Assembly: GCA_963812505.1 (NCBI GenBank)
Contig: CAWEVM010000018.1
Location: 124,001 to 188,000 of the forward strand
Reading direction: 5' to 3'
Length of the DNA stretch: 64,000 nt
From: JAMXLO01 sp963812505
GTDB lineage: Bacteria; Pseudomonadota; Alphaproteobacteria; Acetobacterales; Acetobacteraceae
Made by a program: the position numbers and the translations under genes. Positions 16,719-25,345 of the stretch are shown piece by piece; position 1 is the first letter of the stretch, and each line of letters begins with the position of its first letter. A model generated the notes under the pieces. That model did not search any database. It saw only the letters and a list, made by a program, of their open reading frames with translations, and was not told where the DNA came from.

Positions 16719-17996
16719 CTATTCGGCGGCAGCGCGCGCGGGTGCTCCTCCCAGCGCGCCGGACGCCTTGATCTCGGCGATGCGCGGTTCATCGAGACGC
16801 AGTACTTCGCGCAGGATCTCATCGGTGTGCTCGCCGAGCAGCGGCGAGCGCTTCACGTCCGATATGCTGTCCGACATCTTGATCGGATTGCCGACGGTCA
16901 GGTACTTGCCGCGCGTAGGGTGATCGACCTCGACCACTGTGCCGGTGTCGCGCAGCGACTGTTCCTCGGCGATTTCCTTCATCGACAGGATCGGCCCGCA
17001 TGGGATGTCGTGCTTGTTCAGGATGTCCATGGCCTCGAACTTGGTCTTGGTCATGGTCCATCGCTCGATCGTCTCGAAGATCTGCTTCAGCTTCGGCAGG
17101 CGCGCCGGAGGTTTGGCGTACTCCGGGTCGGTCTTCCATTCGGGCTTGCCGATCACGTCGCAGATCGGGTCCCACACCGGCGCTTGGGCGATGAAGTAGA
17201 TGTAGGCATTGGGGTCGGTCTCCCAGCCTTTGCATTTCAAAATCCAGCCGGGCTGGCCGCCGCCTGACGCATTGCCAGCGCGCGGCACTGCCTCGCCGAA
17301 TTCGCCATCGGGATACTGCGGATACTCGCTGAGCGGCCCATGTGCGAGTCGCTGCTGGTCGCGCAGCTTGACGCGGCACAGGTTCAGCACGCCGTCCTGC
17401 ATCGCACACAGCACCTTCTGGCCGCGCCCTGTCGTGACGCGCTGAAACAGCGCCGAGACGATGCCGAGGGCGAGATGCAGGCCGGTGCCGGAGTCGCCGA
17501 TCTGCGCACCGGTGACCAGCGGCGGGCCATCATCGAAACCTGTGGTGGAAGCGGAACCGCCGGCGCACTGCGCGACGTTCTCGTAGACCTTGCAGTCTTC
17601 ATACGGGCCGGGTCCGAATCCCTTTACCGAGGCAAGGATCATGCGTGGGTTCAGCGACTGGATATGCTCCCAGGTGAAGCCCATGCGGTCGAGCGCGCCG
17701 GGCGCAAAATTCTCCACCATCACGTCGCAAGTCTTTACGAGTTCCTCGAGTACCGCCTTGCCCTGCGGGTTGCGGCCATCGATGGTGATCGATCGCTTGT
17801 TGTGGTTCAGCATCGTGAAATACAGGCTGTCCACCTTTGGAATGTCCTGCAGCTGCCCGCGCGTGATGTCACCGACACCGGGACGTTCGACCTTGATTAC
17901 GTCGGCGCCGAGCCAGGCGAGAAGCTGCGTGCAGGTCGGCCCTGACTGCACGTGGGTGAAGTCCAGGATTTTAACGCCGTCGAGTGCCTTGGACAT
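16719..17996 (-). CDS. frc: Formyl-CoA:oxalate CoA-transferase
   Basis: This enzyme moves CoA from formyl-CoA to oxalate, feeding oxalyl-CoA to the decarboxylase encoded just upstream. Its 425 residues match the usual length of Frc. The class III fold starts with 'GVKILDFTHVQSGPTCTQLL' and 'ADVIKVERPGVGDITRG'. The catalytic aspartate is D168 in 'TGAQIGDSGTGLHLALG'. The flexible glycine loop 'GNASGGGQPGWILKCKG' that closes over the active site is present. The gene begins one base after the oxc stop, so the two are translated from one mRNA. Confidence 0.95.
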   Translation of the reverse strand: MSKALDGVKILDFTHVQSGPTCTQLLAWLGADVIKVERPGVGDITRGQLQDIPKVDSLYFTMLNHNKRSITIDGRNPQGKAVLEELVKTCDVMVENFAPGALDRMGFTWEHIQSLNPRMILASVKGFGPGPYEDCKVYENVAQCAGGSASTTGFDDGPPLVTGAQIGDSGTGLHLALGIVSALFQRVTTGRGQKVLCAMQDGVLNLCRVKLRDQQRLAHGPLSEYPQYPDGEFGEAVPRAGNASGGGQPGWILKCKGWETDPNAYIYFIAQAPVWDPICDVIGKPEWKTDPEYAKPPARLPKLKQIFETIERWTMTKTKFEAMDILNKHDIPCGPILSMKEIAEEQSLRDTGTVVEVDHPTRGKYLTVGNPIKMSDSISDVKRSPLLGEHTDEILREVLRLDEPRIAEIKASGALGGAPARAAAE

Positions 17997-17997
17997 C

Positions 17998-19740
17998 TTA
18001 TGCTCCTGTCTTCTTTGTCAGGGCGCTGCGAGGATTGAGATTGCCGATGTTGCCGCTCTCGCTGCCTGCTGCCGGGTCGATCACCGCGTTGATGAGTGTG
18101 GGCTTGCCTGAGTCCATCGCCGCGTCGACGGCGCGCTTCAGCTCGTCCGGCGTGGTCGTATTGACGCCAACACCGCCGAACCCCTCGATCATCCTGTCGT
18201 AGCGGGCACCTTTGACGAACGCGGTCGTGGCTGCGTCGGCGCCGCCACTCGGATTGACACCATCGCCGCGATAAATTCCGTCATTGTTGAACACAACGAC
18301 ACAGACCGGCAGGTTGTATCGACAGATCGTCTCTACCTCCATGCCGGAGAAGCCGAACGCGCTATCGCCCTCGATCGCGAGCACCGGCTTGCCGGTCTCG
18401 ACCGAAGCGGCGATGGCAAAGCCCATGCCAATGCCCATCACGCCCCAGGTGCCGACATCGAGGCGCTTGCGTGGCTGGTACATGTCGATCACGCCGCGCG
18501 CCTGGTCGAGCGTGTTCGCACCCTCATTCACCAGGATCGCGTCCGGCCGCTCCTTGATCACATCGCGCAACACGCGCAGCGCGGAGTGGTAGTCCATCGG
18601 GATCGAGTTCTTCCCCAGTCTGGTGGCCATCCTGGCGATGTTCTGTTCCTTCTTGGCGTGGATCGCGTGCGTCCACTCCGCGGGCGGCTGCTTCCAGTCG
18701 TCGCCCATGCCGCGCAGCAGCGCGGCCACGCATGAGCCGATATCGCCGACCAACGGCGCGGCGATCTCGACGTTGCTGTCCATCTCGCGCGGCTCGATGT
18801 CGATCTGAATGAACTTCTTCGAGCCCGGCTTGCCCCATTGCCGACCCTTGCCGTGACTGAGCAGCCAGTTGAGCCGTGCGCCGATCATCAGCACGACGTC
18901 GCTGTCGGCCAGCACGGTCGAACGTGCGGCGGCAGCGCATTGCGGATGCAGGTCAGGAAGCAGGCCTTTGGCCATGCTCATCGGGATGTAGGGGATACCG
19001 CTCTTCTCAACCAATGCGCGGATGTCGCTGTCGGCCTGGGCATAGGCAGCGCCCTTGCCGAGGATGATCAACGGACGTTTCGCACCACGCAGCACATCCA
19101 GGGCGCGCTCAACGGCGGATGGTGCCGGGAGCTGCGCCGGCGCTGGATCGATTACCTTCACGAGTGACCGGCGGCCAGCCTCGACTTCCATCACCTGGCC
19201 GAACAGTTTTCCCGGTAGGTCGAGATACACGCCGCCCGGACGGCCAGAAACCGCAGCCCGGATGGCGCGCGCGACGCCGATGCCGATATCGGCCGCATGC
19301 AGCACGCGGAATGCCGCCTTGCACAGCGGCCTGGCAATGGCGAGCTGGTCCATCTCCTCGTAGTCGCCCTGCTGGAGGTCGACGATTTCGCGTTCCGACG
19401 AGCCGCTGATCAGGATCATCGGAAAGCAGTTCGTCGTCGCATTGGCGAGCGCGACGAGGCCGTTCAAAAATCCTGGCGCCGAGACTGTGAGGCACACACC
19501 CGGCGACTTTGTCAGGAAGCCCGCGATCGCTGCCGCATTACCGGCATTCTGCTCATGCCTGAACGAGATCACCCGCATACCCTCGGCCTGCGCCAGACGA
19601 CCCAGATCGGTGATCGGTATGCCTGGGACATTATAGATCGTCTTGATGCCATTCAGCTTCAGCGCATCGATGACGAGGTGGAACCCGTCCGTCAGTTCGG
19701 CTTCGGGTTCGCCGACACTCTGCTCAAGTGCTGCGGACAT
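17998..19740 (-). CDS. oxc: Oxalyl-CoA decarboxylase
   Basis: This ThDP-dependent enzyme of 580 residues converts oxalyl-CoA to formyl-CoA and CO2. The N-terminal Pyr domain has the cofactor glutamate E63 in 'VISFRHEQNAGNAAAIAGF'. The C-terminal PP domain has 'IEGDSAFGFSGMEVETICRY' followed by 'VVFNNDGIYRG', the ThDP/Mg motif with the tyrosine found in Oxc. The ATG 19740 is chosen from the family N-terminus 'LTDGFHLVIDALKLNGI' and an AGGGAGAAAAG Shine-Dalgarno. In-frame sequence upstream overlaps the regulator gene. The gene lies 10 bp after gntR and 1 bp before frc: a compact oxalate operon in which the formyl-CoA product is recycled by Frc. Confidence 0.96.
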   Translation of the reverse strand: MSAALEQSVGEPEAELTDGFHLVIDALKLNGIKTIYNVPGIPITDLGRLAQAEGMRVISFRHEQNAGNAAAIAGFLTKSPGVCLTVSAPGFLNGLVALANATTNCFPMILISGSSEREIVDLQQGDYEEMDQLAIARPLCKAAFRVLHAADIGIGVARAIRAAVSGRPGGVYLDLPGKLFGQVMEVEAGRRSLVKVIDPAPAQLPAPSAVERALDVLRGAKRPLIILGKGAAYAQADSDIRALVEKSGIPYIPMSMAKGLLPDLHPQCAAAARSTVLADSDVVLMIGARLNWLLSHGKGRQWGKPGSKKFIQIDIEPREMDSNVEIAAPLVGDIGSCVAALLRGMGDDWKQPPAEWTHAIHAKKEQNIARMATRLGKNSIPMDYHSALRVLRDVIKERPDAILVNEGANTLDQARGVIDMYQPRKRLDVGTWGVMGIGMGFAIAASVETGKPVLAIEGDSAFGFSGMEVETICRYNLPVCVVVFNNDGIYRGDGVNPSGGADAATTAFVKGARYDRMIEGFGGVGVNTTTPDELKRAVDAAMDSGKPTLINAVIDPAAGSESGNIGNLNPRSALTKKTGA

Positions 19741-19750
19741 ACTTTTCTCC

Positions 19751-20473
19751 CTATGCGTATTGCCGGCGCCGTTCGTCGTCAGACCCGGCCATCCTGTCGA
19801 GAAAATCGCCGTGCCGCTCGACATGCGCTGCCAATCCCATCGTGTGCTCGCGCACCAGCCGCTCGGCCACATCAGCGTCGCGTTGCTCCAGTGCTGCGAT
19901 GATGTTGCGATGATCGACGATCGAGCGTTGCGCCCGGTTGTCCTGCGTCATTGTCACGGCGCGCACGGCGCGCATGTGGATGAACAGGTTGTCGGTCAGG
20001 CTCGTCATCAGATTGACGCCACCCATGCGGATGATCGCCTGGTGGAACCGCATATTCGCATTCGAATATTCGCTGATCTGCTCGGAAGGGTCCTCCTGGA
20101 ACACATCGACCAGCGCGTGCAATTCGGAAAACTCCGCCTTGGTCATCCGCGGAGCGGCCAGGCGCGCGGCCATGCTTTCGATCGCCGCCCAGACGGTGAT
20201 CATCTCGACCACCTCGCGCTTCGATTTGCGTACCACGATCAGACCGCGCCGCGGCACCGAGCGCACAAAGCCTTCCTGTTCCAACACCGACAGCGCCTCG
20301 CGTACCGGCGTACGGCTCATTCCGAGATCTTGCGAGAGCTGGCGCTCGTCCAGTCGGATCTCCAGCGGGTGGCCGTAGATATTCATCTCGGTGATTGCCC
20401 GCTTGATCGCCTCGCAGGCCTGCTTGCGCAGTCCGATGCTTAGCGTGATCGGCTCGGCTGCCGTTATCTGCAA
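19751..20473 (-). CDS. GntR-family (FadR/FCD) transcriptional regulator of the oxalate operon
   Basis: This 240-residue regulator has an N-terminal winged helix, 'LDERQLSQDLGMSRTPVREA' and 'LSVLEQEGFVRSVPRRGLIV'. It is followed by an all-helical FCD ligand domain with metal-binding histidines in 'NANMRFHQAIIRMGG', 'VDHRNIIAALEQRD' and 'LVREHTMGLAAHVERHGDF'. FCD regulators generally respond to organic acids, so oxalate or oxalyl/formyl-CoA is a reasonable guess for the ligand. It is the first gene of gntR-oxc-frc and is divergent from livG, with two operator-like repeats just upstream of its start. Confidence 0.9.
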   Translation of the reverse strand: MQITAAEPITLSIGLRKQACEAIKRAITEMNIYGHPLEIRLDERQLSQDLGMSRTPVREALSVLEQEGFVRSVPRRGLIVVRKSKREVVEMITVWAAIESMAARLAAPRMTKAEFSELHALVDVFQEDPSEQISEYSNANMRFHQAIIRMGGVNLMTSLTDNLFIHMRAVRAVTMTQDNRAQRSIVDHRNIIAALEQRDADVAERLVREHTMGLAAHVERHGDFLDRMAGSDDERRRQYA

Positions 20474-20492
20474 ACATCACTCCCTGGCGGCG

Positions 20493-20527
20493 TGGCACGC
20501 CAACTTGCGTGTCTTCTTGGTATGCCA
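20493..20527. promoter_or_regulatory. Two GntR-type operator candidates, 25 bp apart
   Basis: TGGCACGCCA (20493-20502) and TGGTATGCCA (20518-20527) are near-palindromes of the pattern TGGYAYGCCA. Their centres are exactly 25 bp apart. They lie 20-55 bp upstream of the gntR start, in the region shared with livG. FCD-type GntR proteins commonly bind TGGTATACCA-like sites, so these are good candidates for autoregulation. Confidence 0.55.
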
Positions 20528-20701
20528 GGACTAGACCAAACTGTGGGGCAGACGCAAGTCCAGTTGCGGTTGACTTGTCCGTGCGCCTGCGTCTAGTTCG
20601 CGGCGAAGCCCCCGGCAGCGCGGGCCAGCCAGCAGGGAGTTACGTATGGGAAGCCGTCGCGGCGCCGACAGGATTGGCCGACAGGCCATGCGCGCGACCT
20701 G

Positions 20702-21511
20702 ATGCCGCCGGGGTCCGTCGAAACTCCCCTGCTGCGGGTGTCCAATGTTGCCATGCGTTTCGGCGGCGTGATCGCCCTTGGCGGCGTGTCATTCGATGTC
20801 GGCTATGGCGAGATATGCGGCCTGATCGGACCGAACGGGTCCGGCAAGACCACGCTATTCAACTGTATCAGCGGCTTCTACCGCTACGCCGACGGCGACA
20901 TACTGTTCGAGGGCCGCTCGCTCAAGAACCTCAGCCGCTACCGTATGGCCGGCCTGGGCCTCGGACGCACCTTTCAGAACGTCGCGCTGTTCCGTCGTAT
21001 GAGCGTGCGGGACAACATCCTGGTCGGCGCGCATCATCTCGGGCGCTCGGGCTTCATCGCCAATGCGCTTCGCCTGCCGGTGGTGCGGCAGGAGGACGCC
21101 GTTGCTGTTGCGCGGCTGCACGACCTGCTGGATCTGCTCGATCTGAACGATGTCGCCGCCACGCAGGCGGGCAGCCTGCCGTTCGGCACGCAGAAGCGAG
21201 TCGAGCTGGCGCGCGCGCTGATCGGCGGTCCGAAGCTGCTGATGCTCGACGAACCGGCCGGCGGCCTCAACCACAGCGAGGTCGATGAGCTGGCGCAGTT
21301 GCTGCAACGCATCCGCGCTCATTTCGACCTCAGCATCCTGCTGGTCGAGCATCACATGAATTTGGTGATGCGTGTCTCGCACAAGGTGGTGGCATTGGAA
21401 TTCGGTCTGAAGATCGCCGACGGCACGCCGGACGAAGTGCGCAACGAGCCCGAGGTGATCCGGGCGTATCTGGGCGAGACGCGGGAAGAGCAGCATGCCG
21501 GCGCTGCTTGA
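20702..21511 (+). CDS. livG: ABC transporter ATP-binding protein, LivG type
   Basis: This 269-residue nucleotide-binding subunit belongs to the branched-chain amino acid (HAAT) import family. Walker A is 'GLIGPNGSGKTTLFNCISGF', the Q-loop region is 'GLGRTFQNVALFRRMSV', the signature variant is 'LPFGTQKRVELARALIGG', Walker B is 'LLMLDEPAGGLNHSE', and the switch is 'ILLVEHHMNLVM'. It would power import with LivF through LivH/LivM. The substrate may be an amino acid, amide, urea or an organic acid. It overlaps livF by 17 bp. It is the first gene of a long collinear unit, and no substrate-binding protein gene is in that unit. No strong Shine-Dalgarno is seen at ATG 20702. Confidence 0.92.
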   Translation: MPPGSVETPLLRVSNVAMRFGGVIALGGVSFDVGYGEICGLIGPNGSGKTTLFNCISGFYRYADGDILFEGRSLKNLSRYRMAGLGLGRTFQNVALFRRMSVRDNILVGAHHLGRSGFIANALRLPVVRQEDAVAVARLHDLLDLLDLNDVAATQAGSLPFGTQKRVELARALIGGPKLLMLDEPAGGLNHSEVDELAQLLQRIRAHFDLSILLVEHHMNLVMRVSHKVVALEFGLKIADGTPDEVRNEPEVIRAYLGETREEQHAGAA

Positions 21512-22208
21512 GGCACGGTCCCTTCATGCGGGCTATGGCGAGACGCGCGTGCTGCACGGCATCGACTTCGCCGTGGAACAGGGGGGTGTCACTGCGCTGC
21601 TTGGTGCGAATGGCGCCGGCAAGACCACCACGCTGCGGGCGATTTGCGGCATGGTCCGCACGAGTGGCGAAATCCGCTTTGGCGAAGAACGCATCGACGG
21701 TAAGGCGACCGAAGACATCGTGCAGCGCGGTGTCGCGCACGTGCCCGACGGCCGCGGCACCTTCTTTGAGCTGACGGTCGAAGAGAACCTGCGGCTCGGC
21801 GCCTACATCCGCCGCGACCGGCAGGGCGTCGCGCAGGATTTCGATCGGGTGTTCGGCTACTTTCCGCGGCTGCGTGAGCGGTTTCGCCAGCAGGCCGGTA
21901 CGCTCTCTGGCGGTGAACAGCAGATGCTGGCGATCGCGCGAGCGCTGCTGTTGCGTCCGAAGCTGCTGCTGCTGGATGAGCCATCATTCGGTCTGGCGCC
22001 GCTGATCGTGCAGGAGATCTTCGCGATCATGCATCGCATCCGCGCTGACGAAGGCGTGTCGATCCTTTTGGTCGAGCAGAACGCCAGTCTGGCGCTGGAG
22101 ATCGCGGAGCAGGCGTATCTGCTGGAGACCGGACGCATCGTGATCTCCGGGCCGGCGGCGGAGATCAAGCGCGACGAATTTGTCAGGCGTTCTTATCTGG
22201 GGTACTGA
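21495..22208 (+). CDS. livF: ABC transporter ATP-binding protein, LivF type
   Basis: This encodes 237 residues with Walker A 'LLGANGAGKTTTLRAICG', the signature 'LSGGEQQMLAIARALLLRPK', Walker B 'LLLLDEPSFGLAPLIVQEI' and the switch histidine replaced by Gln in 'ILLVEQNASLALEI', as is usual in LivF proteins. It would form the second ATPase of the importer with LivG. It starts inside the end of livG, indicating translational coupling. A 75-bp gap containing a strong hairpin separates it from livH. Confidence 0.92.
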   Translation: MPALLEARSLHAGYGETRVLHGIDFAVEQGGVTALLGANGAGKTTTLRAICGMVRTSGEIRFGEERIDGKATEDIVQRGVAHVPDGRGTFFELTVEENLRLGAYIRRDRQGVAQDFDRVFGYFPRLRERFRQQAGTLSGGEQQMLAIARALLLRPKLLLLDEPSFGLAPLIVQEIFAIMHRIRADEGVSILLVEQNASLALEIAEQAYLLETGRIVISGPAAEIKRDEFVRRSYLGY

Positions 22209-22223
22209 GATGATCAACGAACA

Positions 22224-22280
22224 CCCCCTCCCTGACCCTCCCCCGCTTCGCGGGAGAGGGGACTTTGGTTAGGGAGGGGG
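22224..22280 (+). promoter_or_regulatory. Long hairpin that contains the livH Shine-Dalgarno
   Basis: CCCCCTCCCTGACC (22224-22237) pairs with GGTTAGGGAGGGGG (22267-22280), and inside it CTCCCCCGC (22238-22246) pairs with GCGGGAGAG (22250-22258). The 3' arm includes the GGGAGGGGG that must serve as the livH ribosome-binding site, four bases before ATG 22284. A folded hairpin would therefore hide that site. It may also be a copy of a dispersed palindrome related to the one before mccB. Confidence 0.65.
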
Positions 22281-22283
22281 CGA

Positions 22284-23156
22284 ATGGAAGGCGTGCTGCA
22301 CCAGGTCCTGTCGGGCATTGCGAGCGGGGGCATCTACGCCTCGGTGGCGCTTGCCCTGGTGATGATCTATCAGGCGACGCATCACGTGAATTTCGCGCAG
22401 GGCGAGATGGCGACACTGTCAACCTACATCGCGCTCACCTTGATCAACGCCGGTCTGCCGTACTGGATCGCCTTCGCGATAACCATTGTCGTCTCGTTTG
22501 TCATCGGCCTGCTGATCGAGCGTATTTTGATGCGGCCGATGACGGATGCGCCGGTTCTCGCGTCGGTCGGTGTGTTCATCGGGCTGTTGCTGATCATCAA
22601 TGCCAGTACGGGTTGGATGTTCGACTACATGATCAAGACCTTTCCGACACCATTCCCTGGTGGGCCGATACTGTTCAGTGGCTATGTCTCCGGCCATGAA
22701 CTGGGCGCCACGTGCGTTACGCTGATTGTGCTGGCTGCCGTCTACCTGTTTTTCCGCCACACCAAGCTGGGCCTGGCGATGCGCGCCGCCGCGTTCAATC
22801 CGGTTTCCTCGCGTCTGGTCGGTATCCGCGTGGGCTGGATGCTGGCGTTGGGCTGGGGCCTTGCAGCGGCGATCGGTGCGGTCGCCGGCATGATGGTGGC
22901 ACCGATCGTCTATCTCGATCCGAACATGATGGCCGGCATCCTGCTTTACGCGTTCGCCGGCGCGCTGCTTGGGGGCATCGACAATCCGCTTGGCGCGGTG
23001 TTGGGGGGCTTCGCGGTCGGGATCATCGAGAACCTGGCTGGCGCCTATCTGGTCGGGACCGAGCTGAAGCTGACAGTCGCGCTGATCATCATCGTCGCGG
23101 TGCTGGTGGTTAAACCGTCCGGGCTGCTGGGCCGGACCGTGCTGAGCAGGGTTTAG
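22284..23156 (+). CDS. livH: ABC transporter permease, LivH type
   Basis: This is a 290-residue inner-membrane permease with about eight hydrophobic segments. It opens with the LivH-type 'LSGIASGGIYASVALALVMI' and 'YQATHHVNFAQGEMATL'. The coupling-helix region is 'LGLAMRAAAFNPVSSRLVGI', followed by 'GLAAAIGAVAGMMVAP'. It pairs with LivM to form the channel. The gene is followed by livM after only 3 bp. Its ribosome-binding site lies in the 3' arm of the hairpin described at 22224-22280. Confidence 0.92.
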   Translation: MEGVLHQVLSGIASGGIYASVALALVMIYQATHHVNFAQGEMATLSTYIALTLINAGLPYWIAFAITIVVSFVIGLLIERILMRPMTDAPVLASVGVFIGLLLIINASTGWMFDYMIKTFPTPFPGGPILFSGYVSGHELGATCVTLIVLAAVYLFFRHTKLGLAMRAAAFNPVSSRLVGIRVGWMLALGWGLAAAIGAVAGMMVAPIVYLDPNMMAGILLYAFAGALLGGIDNPLGAVLGGFAVGIIENLAGAYLVGTELKLTVALIIIVAVLVVKPSGLLGRTVLSRV

Positions 23157-23159
23157 GCG

Positions 23160-24227
23160 ATGGCGCGCAACGCCCTCGCGGCGATCCTGGTGTGGTTGGC
23201 CGTCGCGCTGCTGCCCACCCTGCTATTCAGCGACTACCACCTGTTCCAACTGACCATGGTGGTGGTCTATGCCATCGCTATCCTTGGCCTCGCCATCCTG
23301 ACTGGTTTCAACGGCCAGATCTCGTTGGGCCACGGCGCGTTCTATGCCATCGGCGCCTATGTCACCGCTGTATTGATGTATCAGTACAACGTGCCGTATT
23401 GGGCGACGTTGCCGGTCTCGGCAGTTGTCTGCGCGGTGATCGGCTTCCTGATCGGGCTTCCCGCACTTCGGCTTGCCGGCCTGTACCTCGCGTTGACAAC
23501 CTTCGCACTCGCGGTGGCGGTTCCGCAGCTTCTGAAGCACGACGCGCTCTCGCCGTGGACCGGCGGCGTGCAGGGCCTCGTCATCGACAAGCCTGATCCG
23601 CCATTCGGCCTCGACATGTCGCCTGACCAATGGCTGTATCTGTTCACCCTGTTCGTGGGTGGCCTGCTGTTCCTGCTGGCCTGGAATATCGTGCGCGGGC
23701 GCATTGGCCGCGCGATGATGGCGATTCGCGATCACGCGCTGGCAGCCGAGGCGATGGGCATCGACATCGCGCTGCTGAAGACGCGCACCTTCGCGCTGAG
23801 CGCGATGTATACCGGTGTGGCGGGCTCACTCGGCGCGATCGTGGTGCAGTTCGTCGCCCCCGACAGCTTCGGCATCTTCGTCTCCATATACTTCTTTGTT
23901 GGTCTGGTGGTGGGCGGGGTCTCCTCGATCGGCGGTGCCATCCTCGGCGGCCTGTTCATCGAGTTCGTCCCCAACCTTGCCGAACAGGTGTCGAAAGCCG
24001 CGCCGGGCGCTGTCTATGGCGTAATCCTGATTGCCGTGATGTTCCTGATGCCGGGCGGCGCCGCGAGCTTCATTGGCTCGTTATTTGCACGCTTCCGCCG
24101 CGGCACGAAATCGGGTGAACTGCTCCCGACCAAGCTTGGGGGCTCGAGTGCGGATAACGTTTCGGCGGCCACAACTGGCGTGCCTCGTGGTGCTGAGCCT
24201 GACGCTGGCGGGAATCGCGGCGTGTAA
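23160..24227 (+). CDS. livM: ABC transporter permease, LivM type
   Basis: This 355-residue permease has about ten hydrophobic segments. Family features are 'ILTGFNGQISLGHGAFYAIG', 'LRLAGLYLALTTFALAVAV', the coupling region 'GRIGRAMMAIRDHALAAEAM' with 'GIDIALLKTRTFALSAMYTG', and 'FVGLVVGGVSSIGGAILGG'. The last 40 or so residues are polar and unlike a membrane protein. They overlap the start of the next gene by 80 bp, so termination of livM and initiation of the membrane-fusion protein are probably coupled. The length is at the long end of the family because of that tail. Confidence 0.9.
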   Translation: MARNALAAILVWLAVALLPTLLFSDYHLFQLTMVVVYAIAILGLAILTGFNGQISLGHGAFYAIGAYVTAVLMYQYNVPYWATLPVSAVVCAVIGFLIGLPALRLAGLYLALTTFALAVAVPQLLKHDALSPWTGGVQGLVIDKPDPPFGLDMSPDQWLYLFTLFVGGLLFLLAWNIVRGRIGRAMMAIRDHALAAEAMGIDIALLKTRTFALSAMYTGVAGSLGAIVVQFVAPDSFGIFVSIYFFVGLVVGGVSSIGGAILGGLFIEFVPNLAEQVSKAAPGAVYGVILIAVMFLMPGGAASFIGSLFARFRRGTKSGELLPTKLGGSSADNVSAATTGVPRGAEPDAGGNRGV

Positions 24228-25326
24228 GAAGGAGAACGCCTACGTCCCGCCGCCGCCTTCGCCGGTCGACGTAGCGAAGCCCGTCCAGCAGGAAGTAACG
24301 CCTTACCTCGAAATCACCGGCAATGCAGTCGCCTACAATCAGGTCGACCTCGAGGCCCGGGTACAGGGCTATCTGCAGCAGATCGACTATCAAGATGGCG
24401 CCGCGGTCAAGCAAGCCGATACGCTGTTTGTAATCGAACCGGCGCCTTATCAGGCGCAGTTGCAGCAGGCGCAGGCCTCGCTCGCGGCGACGCAGGCCGA
24501 TCTTGTGCAGGCCAAGGCCGAATTCTACCGGCAATCCACGCTCGGCAAGAGCGACTTCGCGTCACAGTCGGTGGTTGACCAGGCCCGCGCCAAGCTCGAC
24601 AGCGACCAGGCCAAGATACAGAACGATCAGGCAGGGGTGACGATAGCGGCGATCAACCTCGGCTACACCAGGGTCACCGCGCCGTTCGACGGCGTGGTCA
24701 GCGCACATCTGGTTTCACAGGGCGGTCTCGTCGGTGTCAGCGGGCCGACCAAGCTCGCCACCATCGTGCAACTCGATCCGATTTACGCCACGTTCACGGT
24801 CAGCGAGCAGCAGGTATTGCGGGTAAAGGCGGCGCTGGCAGAGCGAGGCATCAAGGCGGGAGAAATCAAGAACGTGCCCGTGGATGTGGGGCTGATGACC
24901 GAGGAAGGATATCCGCATAGCGGCACGCTGGATTACGTCGCCCCCACGCTGGATCCATCGACCGGAACGCTGACCGCGCGCGGCATATTGGACAATGCGA
25001 ACCGCGCCATTCTGCCCGGCATGTTCTTGCGAATCCGCATACCTTTGGCGGTGCAGAAGGCGAATGCCCTGCTGGTACCCGACGAAGCGCTGGGTGCGGA
25101 TCAGAGCGGCAACTACCTTCTCGTCGTCAACAAGGACAATGTCGTGCAGCAGCGGACGGTGCAGACCGGCCAGTTGGAGGGCAGGCTCCGCGTGATCTCC
25201 TCGGGCATAACGGCGGACGATCTGGTCGTGGTCAGCGGCAACCAGAGGGCGGTGCCCGGGCAGAAGGTTGCGCCGCAGGTGACAACGATCGCGGCCGAGG
25301 CGGCATCGCCGCCGGGCAAGTCGTGA
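24148..25326 (+). CDS. RND efflux membrane-fusion lipoprotein (AcrA/MexE type)
   Basis: This 392-residue periplasmic adaptor links an inner-membrane RND pump to an outer-membrane channel. The GTG at 24148 after TTGGGGG gives a proper lipoprotein signal, 'VLSLTLAGIAACKKE', with the lipid-bearing Cys at position 26. The lipoyl half 'VDLEARVQGYLQQIDYQDGA' and its partner 'INLGYTRVTAPFDGVVSAHL' flank a coiled-coil hairpin rich in Gln and Ala. The barrel and membrane-proximal domains follow, with 'LDPSTGTLTARGILDNANR'. It overlaps livM by 80 bp and precedes the pump gene by 19 bp. No OprM/TolC-type gene is present in the unit. Confidence 0.92.
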   Translation: MRITFRRPQLACLVVLSLTLAGIAACKKENAYVPPPPSPVDVAKPVQQEVTPYLEITGNAVAYNQVDLEARVQGYLQQIDYQDGAAVKQADTLFVIEPAPYQAQLQQAQASLAATQADLVQAKAEFYRQSTLGKSDFASQSVVDQARAKLDSDQAKIQNDQAGVTIAAINLGYTRVTAPFDGVVSAHLVSQGGLVGVSGPTKLATIVQLDPIYATFTVSEQQVLRVKAALAERGIKAGEIKNVPVDVGLMTEEGYPHSGTLDYVAPTLDPSTGTLTARGILDNANRAILPGMFLRIRIPLAVQKANALLVPDEALGADQSGNYLLVVNKDNVVQQRTVQTGQLEGRLRVISSGITADDLVVVSGNQRAVPGQKVAPQVTTIAAEAASPPGKS

Positions 25327-25345
25327 CGGCAAGCGGCCGAAGCCG

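Noticed and set aside
24148..24227. livM/adaptor overlap taken as a frameshift or gene fusion
   Set aside because: Both proteins are complete on their own: LivM has all membrane segments and the adaptor has its own lipoprotein signal at GTG 24148.
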